Shown: positions 1 to 7,857 of the stretch, piece after piece
Layout: each line of letters starts with the position of its first letter
Numbering within the stretch: position 1 is the stretch's first letter
Assembly (NCBI RefSeq): GCF_023015625.1
Contig: NZ_JALKAH010000004.1
Span: forward strand, 372,001 to 436,000
Reading direction: 5' to 3'
Origin: Yoonia sp. F2084L
GTDB lineage: Bacteria > Pseudomonadota > Alphaproteobacteria > Rhodobacterales > Rhodobacteraceae
DNA length: 64,000 nt
Program-made: the position numbers and the translations under genes
The notes under the pieces: model-generated
Seen by the model: only the letters and a program-made list of their open reading frames with translations
Databases searched by the model: none
What the model was told of the DNA's origin: nothing

Positions 1-703
1 GCATCAATTCCCACATCACCACACCGCTGTCTGAATTCGCCTTGAACTGTGCGGGCGACAGATCAATCCCGCGCAGAGAGAGAAATTCAAGCATTTGCGT
101 CGTATCGCGTGGGCCAACAAACACATGGTTTTTTAAATCTGTCGCGGTCTGGGGGCGCCCATAGCGATCAAGGTATTCAGTGGCGGCGTAATACCCCGCC
201 GTCGCATCGGTCAGTTGACGGGCAATCAGGTCAGGTTGGTCAGGACGAACATGACGGATCGCGATGTCGGCATCACGGCGCGTCAGGTTTTCAATGCGAT
301 TTGAGGCAACGATATCGACGATAATGCCGGGCGCGTCCTCGCGCAGTTTTTTCAACACCGGCGGTAAAAACCCCGCTGCCAGCAAATCACTCGCCGTGAC
401 CGACACATGCCCCGCGACATCCTCACTTTGCCCCGATGCCACCATCGAAATGCGGCTTGCGGCGTCGCCCATCGCTTGCACATGCTCAAGCAGATCCTGA
501 CCGGCCGTGGTGATCACCAATGATCGCCCCGCGCGTTCAAACAATGTCACCCCAAGATCGGCCTCAAGCGCGCTGACCTGACGACCCAGTGTCGGCTGTG
601 TAGAGCCCAACGCGCGAGCCGCAGCACTCAGCGATCCCTCTTCAGCGGTCGCCAAAAACGCTCTGACCTGATTCCAATCGAAAGACACAGCTTGCCAATT
701 CAT
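1..703 (-). CDS. LysR family transcriptional regulator, partial (C-terminus beyond the window edge)
   Basis: About 234 N-terminal codons are visible. The protein starts MNWQAVSFDWNQVRAFLA and continues with a winged helix-turn-helix (GSLSAAARALGSTQPTLGRQ, about residues 22-41), followed by the substrate-binding fold typical of LysR regulators (ADIAIRHVRPDQPDL). The reading frame is still open at base 1, so the last part is missing. It diverges from the methyltransferase at 801, and the 97-bp gap holds a CATAT-N11-ATATG element. LysR proteins usually control the divergent neighbour, so the methyltransferase is the natural target. The inducer is unknown. Confidence 0.9.
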   Translation of the reverse strand, partial: MNWQAVSFDWNQVRAFLATAEEGSLSAAARALGSTQPTLGRQVSALEADLGVTLFERAGRSLVITTAGQDLLEHVQAMGDAASRISMVASGQSEDVAGHVSVTASDLLAAGFLPPVLKKLREDAPGIIVDIVASNRIENLTRRDADIAIRHVRPDQPDLIARQLTDATAGYYAATEYLDRYGRPQTATDLKNHVFVGPRDTTQMLEFLSLRGIDLSPAQFKANSDSGVVMWELM

Positions 704-725
704 GCATTTATGTATGTCTAAACAT

Positions 726-746
726 CATATTTTGGCAATTTATATG
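726..746. promoter_or_regulatory. LysR-type operator (T-N11-A inverted repeat)
   Basis: CATAT (726-730) and ATATG (742-746) are perfect inverted arms separated by exactly 11 bases, the classical T-N11-A box of LysR regulators. It lies between the divergent LysR gene and methyltransferase gene, where an autoregulatory and target-controlling site is expected. The pattern is seen in sequence; the function is inferred. Confidence 0.55.
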
Positions 747-800
747 TGAGATGCGTATGGTTAGTCTGCGGATCAGAATGATGACAGATAGGCAGGCAGC

Positions 801-1421
801 ATGGCTAACGCGACATTTTGGGATAAGGCAGCAAAGAAATATGCAGCCTCGCCTATCAAGGATATCCCGGCCTATGAGGCAACACTTGATCGCGCGCGGC
901 ATTACCTGCGCGCCGATGATCATCTGTTAGAGATCGGGTGCGGGACCGGTACAACGGCCCTGACGCTTTCCGATTCGGTTGGCCGGATCGCAGCCACGGA
1001 TGTATCGGCCAAAATGCTGGCGATTGCAGAAGGCAAACAGGCCGACCAAGGCATCACGAATGTGACCTTTCTCCAAGCAGAGGTGATGAAACCACTTGCC
1101 GACGCTCCGTTTGATGCGATCTGCGCCTTCAGTATCCTGCACCTTGTGGATGATCTGCCCGAAACGCTGATGCACTTGCGCGAACAGCTCAAACCCGGTG
1201 GCTATGTCATTTCAAAGACCGCCTGCCTGCGCGACATGAACCGGTTCATTCGTGTCATGGTGAAAGTGATGAAGCTGTTTGGCAAAGCCCCGGATGTTCT
1301 GATCTTTAGCGCAGGCGAGCTTGAACGCGCGTTCAAACGTACCGGTTTTGAGGTGATTGAGGCAGGGTACTTTGGCAAAAACAAATACGCCCGCTTCGTG
1401 GTTGCGCGCAGGCCCGCCTAA
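801..1421 (+). CDS. Class I SAM-dependent methyltransferase
   Basis: 206 aa. Motif I is LLEIGCGTGTTALTL (about residues 41-55), followed by an acidic motif II region (IAATDVSAKML) and a motif IV-like stretch (PFDAICAFSILHLVDD), so this is a Rossmann-fold methyltransferase of the Methyltransf_11/25 kind. The substrate cannot be read from sequence. The start ATG has an AGGCAGG stretch just upstream. It diverges from a LysR gene with a T-N11-A box between them and ends at a strong bidirectional terminator shared with trcR. Confidence 0.9.
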   Translation: MANATFWDKAAKKYAASPIKDIPAYEATLDRARHYLRADDHLLEIGCGTGTTALTLSDSVGRIAATDVSAKMLAIAEGKQADQGITNVTFLQAEVMKPLADAPFDAICAFSILHLVDDLPETLMHLREQLKPGGYVISKTACLRDMNRFIRVMVKVMKLFGKAPDVLIFSAGELERAFKRTGFEVIEAGYFGKNKYARFVVARRPA

Positions 1422-1425
1422 ACGA

Positions 1426-1452
1426 AAAGAGCGCCCACATGGGGCGCTCTTT
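1426..1452. terminator. Bidirectional intrinsic terminator
   Basis: An 11-bp stem (AAAGAGCGCCC / GGGCGCTCTTT) with a 5-base loop lies between the convergent methyltransferase and trcR genes. A-rich and T-rich flanks on both sides allow it to work in both directions. Confidence 0.8.
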
Positions 1453-1473
1453 GCTGTGGTATTATCAAAAAGA

Positions 1474-2235
1474 TCAGTCTTTGCTGTCGTCATCATCATC
1501 TGGCAGGTTAAAGAAGCTGTCCGCATCCGAGACGTCACGATCATCTGTTGCGTCGTCTTCGTTCTCTGCATCACGCGGATCCGACAGGCTGAACGTTTCA
1601 AGACCGGCCATCGCAGCCGGCATCTTCGGCTCTGCGGGCATGCCCAGTGACTGCTCGGTGCTGACCAGCTTGCGGCGTTCATCATCTGACATGACCTCGC
1701 CCTCTTTGGCCTTCTTAGCATTGGCTTTTTGCACGGCTGCGTCCAGCTCAGACTGCTTGCACAGGCCCAAGGCAACCGGATCAATCGGTTCGATGTTGTT
1801 GATGTTCCAGTGGGTCCGGTCGCGGATCGCCTGAATTGTTGGCTTGGTCGTGCCGACAAGTTTGGAAATCTGGCCGTCTGTCAGCTCGGGATGGAACTTG
1901 ACCAACCAATAGATCGACGCCGGGCGGTCCTGACGCTTGGACAGCGGCGTATACCGCGGGCCACGCCGCTTTTCTTCGCCAGCCGCAGCAGCGTAAAACT
2001 TCAGCTTCAGCTTATGTTTCGGGTCAGCCTCGGCCTTGTCGATTTCTTCTTGCGTCAGCTGGTTATTGGCAATCGGGTCAAAACCCTTCACGCCAGCCGC
2101 GACATCACCATCCGCGATGCCTTGCACTTCCAGCTCGTGAAAGCCACAGAACTCAGCGATCTGCTTGAATGTCAGTGTGGTGTTATCACAAAGCCAAACA
2201 GCGGTCGCTTTGGCCATAATCGGTTTATCGGACAT
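1474..2235 (-). CDS. trcR: TrcR / DUF1013 family cell-cycle transcriptional regulator
   Basis: 253 aa. The protein starts MSDKPIMAKATAVWLCDNTT and carries the features of DUF1013, a family nearly confined to alphaproteobacteria and annotated as the cell-cycle regulator TrcR. The N-terminal half has an HTH-like segment (TFKQIAEFCGFHELEVQGIA), then a conserved YTPLSKRQDRPASIYWLVK block and a second HTH-like segment (LTDGQISKLVGTTKPTIQAI). The last 40 residues are strongly acidic and end in DDDDDSKD, probably a disordered tail. A GGAG site lies 7 bases before the ATG. Diverges from the RNase T2 gene. Confidence 0.88.
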   Translation of the reverse strand: MSDKPIMAKATAVWLCDNTTLTFKQIAEFCGFHELEVQGIADGDVAAGVKGFDPIANNQLTQEEIDKAEADPKHKLKLKFYAAAAGEEKRRGPRYTPLSKRQDRPASIYWLVKFHPELTDGQISKLVGTTKPTIQAIRDRTHWNINNIEPIDPVALGLCKQSELDAAVQKANAKKAKEGEVMSDDERRKLVSTEQSLGMPAEPKMPAAMAGLETFSLSDPRDAENEDDATDDRDVSDADSFFNLPDDDDDSKD

Positions 2236-2371
2236 CTTTCATCTCCATCATATCAGCAGACAAGCCTTTCCCGCGCCCTTAAGTTGGGCAGACTGTGGTA
2301 GCAGCCGGGTTCGCATTGTCGGGGAACTTGGGGTGTATATAGTGGTGTGGACGAAAATTGGAAAGATCAAA

Positions 2372-3001
2372 ATGCGCCGCTTATTCACGCTACTTTGCCT
2401 GCTGGCCGGACCCGCTGCCGCCCAAGACCGCGCAGGCGCGTTCGACTACTACGTGATGTCACTTTCGTGGTCTGCGAATTGGTGCGCGCTGGAAGGGGAC
2501 GCGCGCAATTCACCGCAATGCGATCCTTCGGCGGATTTCGGCTGGATTTTGCATGGTCTGTGGCCACAGTACGAGCGCGGCTATCCCGCAAACTGTGTCA
2601 CGAACGAGCGATCGCCCAGCCGCAGCGATACCGCTGCCATGGCCGACATCATGGGAACCTCTGGTTTGGCGTGGCATCAATGGCGCAAACATGGGGTGTG
2701 TTCAGGGCTATCCTCTGATGACTATTATGCTTTGTCACGCGAGGCATATGGCAGCATCACCCGTCCTCAAGTGCTGCGCGATTTGACCCGACAAGTGACT
2801 TTGCCCGCCACGTTGATCGAAGACGCCTTTCTGCGTGAAAACCCCGATCTTAAGGCGGATCAGATCACCATCACCTGCAAATCCGGCTATATCCAAGAGG
2901 CGCGCATCTGTATGACCCGCGATCTGGAGTTACGCGATTGCGGACGTGATGTCATCCGCGATTGTAGTATGAGTAACGCGCAGTTTAATCCAATGCGCTA
3001 G
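2372..3001 (+). CDS. Ribonuclease T2 family protein, exported
   Basis: 209 aa. A signal peptide (MRRLFTLLCLLAGPAAA) is followed by the T2 fold. Both catalytic blocks are present: CAS I as HGLWPQ and CAS II as WHQWRKHGVC, which carry the two catalytic histidines, the Glu-equivalent region and Lys. Paired cysteines suit a periplasmic disulphide-bonded enzyme that cuts single-stranded RNA through 2',3'-cyclic phosphates. I chose this start because the open frame upstream (from 2165) has no signal-like sequence and runs into the trcR promoter region. Confidence 0.92.
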   Translation: MRRLFTLLCLLAGPAAAQDRAGAFDYYVMSLSWSANWCALEGDARNSPQCDPSADFGWILHGLWPQYERGYPANCVTNERSPSRSDTAAMADIMGTSGLAWHQWRKHGVCSGLSSDDYYALSREAYGSITRPQVLRDLTRQVTLPATLIEDAFLRENPDLKADQITITCKSGYIQEARICMTRDLELRDCGRDVIRDCSMSNAQFNPMR

Positions 3002-3003
3002 GC

Positions 3004-3036
3004 GCAAAAAGAAAAGGCGCCGGAAAACCGGTGCCT
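3004..3036 (-). terminator. Intrinsic terminator of the small lipoprotein gene
   Basis: A 9-bp stem (AGGCACCGG / CCGGCGCCT read on the minus strand, one G-T pair) with a TTTT loop is followed on the minus strand by TTTTCTTTTT. It ends the gene at 3072-3389 and could also stop the RNase T2 transcript. Confidence 0.8.
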
Positions 3037-3071
3037 CTTCAATACCTTACGACACTGACGTGTGCTGGGCG

Positions 3072-3389
3072 TCAGGAATTCGTCGGCTCGGGTTCAGACG
3101 CCATCGTACTGCCATCCTTCAGCGTAATCTGACCGCGGGTGTCCTGACACTTTGGTGTACCATCACGGTTCAGACGCGGCGTCATAAAGCCCTCTAAGCC
3201 GTCATCAATATACCAATGCTGGCAGCCATCAGGGTCGATCCAAACGTTCGCCACGCCATCGCGCAAGAAACCACCATCAATGCCGCCATCAGTAACGCCT
3301 GTGTCGTCGCCGACCCGCTCACAAGCCACAAGTGCTGTCGCCGCAAGACCTAAAATTAAACAGCGTGTAAAACCCATCTTCGATACCAT
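3072..3389 (-). CDS. Small putative lipoprotein
   Basis: 105 aa. The N-terminus holds a hydrophobic stretch ending in a lipobox-like LVAC (cleavage before Cys about residue 23), so it is probably lipidated and sits in an envelope membrane. The mature part is short, Gly/Asp rich, and contains WIDPDGCQHWYIDDGLEGFM, a pattern I know from conserved roseobacter hypotheticals without a function. The start may be the internal ATG at 3377 (MGFTRCLILG), which gives a more regular signal peptide. Followed by a strong terminator. Confidence 0.8.
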   Translation of the reverse strand: MVSKMGFTRCLILGLAATALVACERVGDDTGVTDGGIDGGFLRDGVANVWIDPDGCQHWYIDDGLEGFMTPRLNRDGTPKCQDTRGQITLKDGSTMASEPEPTNS

Positions 3390-3498
3390 CCCATAGTGCG
3401 CGATTCGCGCTTTTTACCATTGGAAACACCATATGTTGAGATTTGGTATAGGTCTACACGTCCGATACCTGTCCAAAGGCTAGTCTGACGACAGCGGG

Positions 3499-4272
3499 CT
3501 ACCCAACAACCGCGTGGGTCAATGCGCTTTCTGGATTGGCCAGCCCTTCGACAACGCTGAAATGGTGATGCGCGCGCTCAACCATATGATCGCACTGCCA
3601 TGCAGTCGCCAGTCCCATTGCCTGCTCAAGAAAAACTGGCCGTTCCTCTGCGCCGACCCAGACGGTGACAGGCACTCTGCGCGTGGGCAGATGAATGGGA
3701 CTTTCGGCCTGTGCCTCGGCTGCGTCCAGCTTCAGGTCCGCATTCATGGATGTGCGCATCAAGGGGGCCAAATCAGCTACGGGGGAAATCGGCACGACCT
3801 TTTCCAGCCGATCCTGCCAGCGCGCCCCAAAGCGGCGGACCGTCATGCGCGCCACCAACTGCCCACCTGCGGAATGGCCCGTCAGACGCACGGGCCCCGG
3901 CACCCGGTCGGCGGCCAGCGCGATCGCAGCCGCCACCTGATTGCCGATCTCTGTAATGCGCACGTCGGGACACAAATCATAGGACGGCATCGCAACAGCC
4001 CAGCCATGCGCCAAAGGCCCTGCCGCCAAATGTGACCAGAACGATTTATCGAAGCGCAACCAATAACCGCCATGCACGAAGACCACCAAACCTTTGGCAA
4101 GTCGGGCTGGATGAAACAGGTCAAGACGCTGGCGCGGGCTTTCGCCGTAAACCAGTTCAGTTTCGCACAAAGTCTCGGTCCGGAACGCAGCGGCAGCCGC
4201 CGCCCATTTATCCGGATAGGCATCCGCGCCCGGAATATAGGCCGCATTTGCATAAGCATCGTCTAATTCCAT
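3499..4272 (-). CDS. Alpha/beta hydrolase (kynurenine formamidase-like esterase)
   Basis: 257 aa alpha/beta hydrolase. The oxyanion-hole motif is VFVHGGYW (HGGYW is typical of the arylformamidase/BD-FAE group) and the nucleophile elbow is GHSAGGQL. The His of the triad is probably in the C-terminal HHHFSVVEGL segment. Substrate is uncertain: kynurenine formamidase-type esterases and carbamate or ester hydrolases share these motifs. A run of G residues serves as the ribosome site just before the ATG. It diverges from gabD across 66 bp, so a common control region is possible. Confidence 0.85.
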   Translation of the reverse strand: MELDDAYANAAYIPGADAYPDKWAAAAAAFRTETLCETELVYGESPRQRLDLFHPARLAKGLVVFVHGGYWLRFDKSFWSHLAAGPLAHGWAVAMPSYDLCPDVRITEIGNQVAAAIALAADRVPGPVRLTGHSAGGQLVARMTVRRFGARWQDRLEKVVPISPVADLAPLMRTSMNADLKLDAAEAQAESPIHLPTRRVPVTVWVGAEERPVFLEQAMGLATAWQCDHMVERAHHHFSVVEGLANPESALTHAVVG

Positions 4273-4338
4273 GATGTCCCCCCTTTACGGCACTCCCCCG
4301 CATAGGTCAGATAGCGCGCAAACCAAAGGGAGGCCACT

Positions 4339-5817
4339 ATGCTTGATGAAACCACAAACCTCAAATCCATGCTGTCGCGTCCCGATCTGGTCTGCGAGGC
4401 CGCGTTCTTGGCAGGTGACTGGGTGCAAGCTGCCAGCGGCAAAACTTTTGACGTGACCAACCCCGCGCGCGGCGATGTGATTGCCCATGTGCCTGATCTG
4501 TCCCGTGCGGAAGTGGCAGACGCTATTGCCGCCGCCAAAGCTGCGCAAAAGCCATGGGCAGCCCGCGCCGCCAAAGAGCGCGCCAACGTGCTGCGCAAAT
4601 GGTTCGACCTGATGATGGCCAACCAAGAAGACCTTGCCATCATCATGACCGCCGAACAAGGCAAACCACTGGTCGAAGCGCGCGGTGAAATCGCCTATGG
4701 CGCGTCCTTTGTGGAGTGGTTCGCAGAAGAGGCCAAACGCATCTATGGCGAGACGATCCCCGGCCATATGGCCGACAAGCGCATCACCGTGATCAAGCAG
4801 CCCATCGGGGTTGCTGCCGGGATCACGCCGTGGAATTTCCCCAACGCGATGATCGCGCGCAAAGTCGCTCCGGCCTTCGCGGCTGGCTGCGCCTTTGTGA
4901 TCAAGCCCTCAGAGCTGACACCACTTTCCGCCCTCGCGATGGCAAAGCTCGCCGAAGAGGCGGGCGTGCCCAAGGGGCTGTTCTCTGTCGTCACGTCCTC
5001 AGACGCCTCGGCGATGGGCAAAGAGTTCTGCGAAAATGAGACCGTGCGCAAATTGACGTTCACGGGCTCAACCCAAGTGGGGCGCATCCTGCTGGCGCAA
5101 GCGGCTGATCAGGTCATGAAATGCTCAATGGAATTGGGCGGCAATGCACCTTTTATCGTGTTTGACGACGCTGATCTGGATGCGGCAGTCGAAGGCGCCA
5201 TCGCCTGCAAATTCCGCAACAACGGCCAAACCTGCGTCTGCGCGAACCGGATTTACGTGCAATCGGGCGTCTATGATGCCTTTGCGGCCAAATTCAAAAC
5301 TGCGGTCGAAGCGCTCGCCGTGGGGGACGGGATGACCGCAGGCACAACGCTCGGTCCGCTGATCGAACCCAAAGCGGTGGACAAGGTGCAAAGCCACCTT
5401 GCGGATGCGCTTTCAAAAGGTGCTGAAATCCTGACCGGTGGCAAACCGCATGATCTTGGCGGGCAATTCTTTGAGCCGACCATCGTGACGAAAGCCACCA
5501 AGGACATGTTGGTCAGCACAGATGAGACATTCGGCCCCTTCGCGCCGCTCTTTATGTTCGAAGACGAGGACGACGTGATCGCGCAAGCCAATGACACGAT
5601 CTTTGGGTTAGCCTCATACTTTTACGCCAAAGACCTAAGCCGGGTGACCAAGGTCGCCGAAGCGCTGGAATACGGGATCGTCGGCGTGAACACAGGGATC
5701 ATTTCGACAGAAGTCGCACCTTTTGGTGGCGTCAAGCAATCCGGTCTGGGGCGCGAAGGGTCCCGCCATGGGATCGAGGACTACCTGGAAATGAAATACA
5801 TCTGCACGTCAGTATAG
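4339..5817 (+). CDS. gabD: NAD(P)-dependent succinate-semialdehyde dehydrogenase
   Basis: 492 aa aldehyde dehydrogenase of the GabD branch. Seen motifs: cofactor-binding TPWNFPNAMIARK, FTGSTQVGR, the general-base Glu in MELGGNAP, and the catalytic Cys in NNGQTCVCANR, with a second Cys two residues on as in redox-controlled SSADHs. The C-terminal FGGVKQSGLGREGS is typical of GabD. It oxidises succinate semialdehyde to succinate in GABA breakdown, in the cytosol. The SD GGGAGG lies 5 bases before the ATG. No gabT is nearby. Confidence 0.93.
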   Translation: MLDETTNLKSMLSRPDLVCEAAFLAGDWVQAASGKTFDVTNPARGDVIAHVPDLSRAEVADAIAAAKAAQKPWAARAAKERANVLRKWFDLMMANQEDLAIIMTAEQGKPLVEARGEIAYGASFVEWFAEEAKRIYGETIPGHMADKRITVIKQPIGVAAGITPWNFPNAMIARKVAPAFAAGCAFVIKPSELTPLSALAMAKLAEEAGVPKGLFSVVTSSDASAMGKEFCENETVRKLTFTGSTQVGRILLAQAADQVMKCSMELGGNAPFIVFDDADLDAAVEGAIACKFRNNGQTCVCANRIYVQSGVYDAFAAKFKTAVEALAVGDGMTAGTTLGPLIEPKAVDKVQSHLADALSKGAEILTGGKPHDLGGQFFEPTIVTKATKDMLVSTDETFGPFAPLFMFEDEDDVIAQANDTIFGLASYFYAKDLSRVTKVAEALEYGIVGVNTGIISTEVAPFGGVKQSGLGREGSRHGIEDYLEMKYICTSV

Positions 5818-6039
5818 AAAAGAGCCTGTTGCCTATCGGTCGCGCGGTACAATGTCGTCAGTCAGACGGCCACGACGTGATGGATCAGCTGAAGATTGAT
5901 TTAAGCCGATCTGGCGCAATCAGGACATGTTAGCGCAACACTTAGGCATAATCGCACCGACGGTGTATTAAGCTGATTGACCATTTTAGAACGACAGGAA
6001 TATCAGGTGCTTATTCGTAACAAAATTGAGGTATTCCAA

Positions 6040-6546
6040 ATGAAAAATGTCTTTCTAGTTTCCGCTGTTGCGGTTTGTGCATCTGTTACTTCTGTCGCTG
6101 CAGAAGGTTTCTATGCTGGCGGTGCCGTGACATCGATGCAGGCAGAGGATGGTGGGCTCGAAATCGAGACAACCAACCTAACTGCTATCGCAGGTTATCA
6201 GGTCAACCAAACTTTCGCAGTCGAAGGCGAATTCAGCTTTCCCGTTCAAGAGGATGAAATCTCGGGCGTTGATGTTGGGCTCACCTCCCTTGGCGTTTTC
6301 GGCAAAGCATCATTTCCGCTGTCCCCCGAGTTTTCTGCGCATGGGCGTATCGGATTTGTGAACCTTGAGGTAGAGGCCAGCGGCGGTGGTGAGACGGTTA
6401 GTGACGACGAAACCGGCATTGCCTTCGGCGTAGGGGGTGAGTACGCGATTACGTCAACTGCTGCCATCCGTGCTGATGCAACATTCGGAGACATTGACGG
6501 GGTCGATCTGACAGCACTGTCACTCGGAGCAGTATTCAGCTTCTAA
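6040..6546 (+). CDS. Outer-membrane beta-barrel protein (OmpA-like/porin-family fold)
   Basis: 168 aa with a clear signal peptide (MKNVFLVSAVAVCASVTSVAA) and alternating amphipathic strands rich in Gly and aromatic residues, such as EGFYAGGAVT and AFGVGGEYAITSTAAIRADA, ending in SLGAVFSF. The terminal Phe is the usual barrel-assembly signal, so an 8-stranded outer-membrane barrel is likely. The frame is open from 5977, but the ATG at 6040 has GAGG upstream and begins the signal peptide. Base composition is slightly more AT-rich than its neighbours. Function unknown. Confidence 0.82.
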   Translation: MKNVFLVSAVAVCASVTSVAAEGFYAGGAVTSMQAEDGGLEIETTNLTAIAGYQVNQTFAVEGEFSFPVQEDEISGVDVGLTSLGVFGKASFPLSPEFSAHGRIGFVNLEVEASGGGETVSDDETGIAFGVGGEYAITSTAAIRADATFGDIDGVDLTALSLGAVFSF

Positions 6547-6568
6547 GCGGGCCTGGTCTAATCAATGG

Positions 6569-6597
6569 CCGCCTAGGCTTTGCAATAGCCTAGGCGG
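6569..6597 (+). terminator. Perfect hairpin downstream of the barrel gene
   Basis: Perfect 11-bp arms (CCGCCTAGGCT / AGCCTAGGCGG) with a 7-base loop, 22 bases after the stop. There is no T-run after it, so it is either a weak terminator or a 3'-end stabiliser. Confidence 0.55.
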
Positions 6598-6683
6598 TAT
6601 CGACATCTAAACACATCACTTTGATGTGCACTGCCGCCAACGTGGTGTATCGCCATAGAGACAACGTTGATTAAGGCGGACAC

Positions 6684-7175
6684 TTGAAAAAATCGAAGAA
6701 AAAGAACCGTCCGACAAAGACAAAGGGCCAACCGGCCCGTGCACCCGCGCAAAAGAACCGCCGGTCTTTCATGTCGATGGCGGGCACCATTGCAGGGGGT
6801 GCTGTGCTGCTGGGCGGTGCCGGGTTTTGGGGCGTTCGCACCGTGCAAGCCTCGGTGGCGGAACGCGACTTGTCTGGGATTGGCCAAGGCACGCCTACAA
6901 TTGTTCAGGTGCATGATACCCAGTGCCAGACCTGCATCGCGCTGCAACGCGAGTTACGTGCTGCGTTGCAGGAGATGGATGAGCACGATCTTAGCTACCG
7001 TGTCGCTGACATCAAATCTGAAGATGGGCTGACCTTTGCAGCGCGCTTTGGGGCCGGGCACAGCACGCTGTTGTTCTTTGATGGTGAGGGAAACCTCACT
7101 GGGCGGCTGATAGGCCCCAATGACAGGCAGACGCTCGCGCGCGCGTTTGGAAGGCACGCAGCCGCAGCGCTATAG
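6684..7175 (+). CDS. Membrane-anchored thioredoxin-fold protein with CxxC
   Basis: 163 aa. A very basic N-terminus (MKKSKKKNRPTKTKGQ) is followed by one hydrophobic segment (about residues 31-55, TIAGGAVLLGGAGFWGV), then a thioredoxin-like domain with the redox pair CQTC in VHDTQCQTCIALQREL and an LLFFDGEGNLTGRLIG core. The likely role is a periplasm-facing disulphide or thiol exchange protein, but the partner is unknown. The start codon appears to be TTG at 6684, with AAGGCGG about 5-8 bases upstream. Confidence 0.82.
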   Translation: MKKSKKKNRPTKTKGQPARAPAQKNRRSFMSMAGTIAGGAVLLGGAGFWGVRTVQASVAERDLSGIGQGTPTIVQVHDTQCQTCIALQRELRAALQEMDEHDLSYRVADIKSEDGLTFAARFGAGHSTLLFFDGEGNLTGRLIGPNDRQTLARAFGRHAAAAL

Positions 7176-7314
7176 CCGCGCAATCGTTAGAACGTGCACG
7201 GACTTTGGGAAAAGCTTTTCATTTCCACCCCGGCAAGGCGAGATTTCCCGACAAATCCAAAAAACTTTCTCCTTCCACCAAGGATTGACGTCCGGCCTGC
7301 GTCAAACCACCGTG

Positions 7315-7857
7315 ATGCGCATGATGACAAGCGACGAAGATCTGGCCCAAGCGGCCGCTGCCGGCGACGGCGCGGCTTTCGCAAGCCTGCTTGATCGGCA
7401 TTATGACCGACTCTTTGCGTTTTGCTTTCGCCTGACCGGATCGCGCAGCGAAGCCGAGGATTTGACCCAGGATATCTGTGCTGCCCTGCCTGCCAAACTA
7501 GGTAGCTATCAACGCCGGGCGAAAGTGACGACATGGCTCTACCGCGTGGCCGTCAATGCCGCCCACGACCGCCGCCGCAAACGGGCCACCTATGCCAAGG
7601 CCACAACCGGCTGGGGTGACTGGGAAATGAGCCGTACGGCGGCGATGGAAGATACAACCGCCAAACTGGATTGGTTGACGGCAGCCATGAACCAAATACC
7701 CGAAGACCTGCGTGACACGCTTGCCTTGGTTCTGGACGATATGACCCACGCGCAAGCCGCTGAGGTTCTTGAGGTGTCCGAGGGCACAGTCAGCTGGCGC
7801 ATCTCAGAGGCGAAAAAAGCGCTCCGCGCGATAAAGGAAAAGGAGGACGCGGTATGA
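7315..7857 (+). CDS. ECF-type RNA polymerase sigma factor
   Basis: About 180 aa. Region 2 is present (DRLFAFCFRLTGSRSEAEDL then TWLYRVAVNAAHDRRRK) and region 4 carries the HTH (RDTLALVLDDMTHAQAAEVL, EGTVSWRISEAKKALR). Starts at 7315, 7321 or 7324 are all possible and none has a good ribosome site. The stop overlaps the ATG of the next gene by 4 bases (ATGA), so the two are translationally coupled. ECF factors are normally held by a co-encoded membrane anti-sigma factor, and the only candidate here is the VWA protein that follows. Confidence 0.9.
   Translation: MRMMTSDEDLAQAAAAGDGAAFASLLDRHYDRLFAFCFRLTGSRSEAEDLTQDICAALPAKLGSYQRRAKVTTWLYRVAVNAAHDRRRKRATYAKATTGWGDWEMSRTAAMEDTTAKLDWLTAAMNQIPEDLRDTLALVLDDMTHAQAAEVLEVSEGTVSWRISEAKKALRAIKEKEDAV

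Noticed and set aside
1212-1859. 215-codon minus-strand frame across the methyltransferase/trcR junction
   Set aside because: Crosses the bidirectional terminator and overlaps two genes with recognised motifs.
7285-7305. TTGACG / CGTCAA inverted repeat before the ECF sigma gene
   Set aside because: Only 6-bp arms and no second copy; could be chance in this GC-rich gap, so not listed as an operator.
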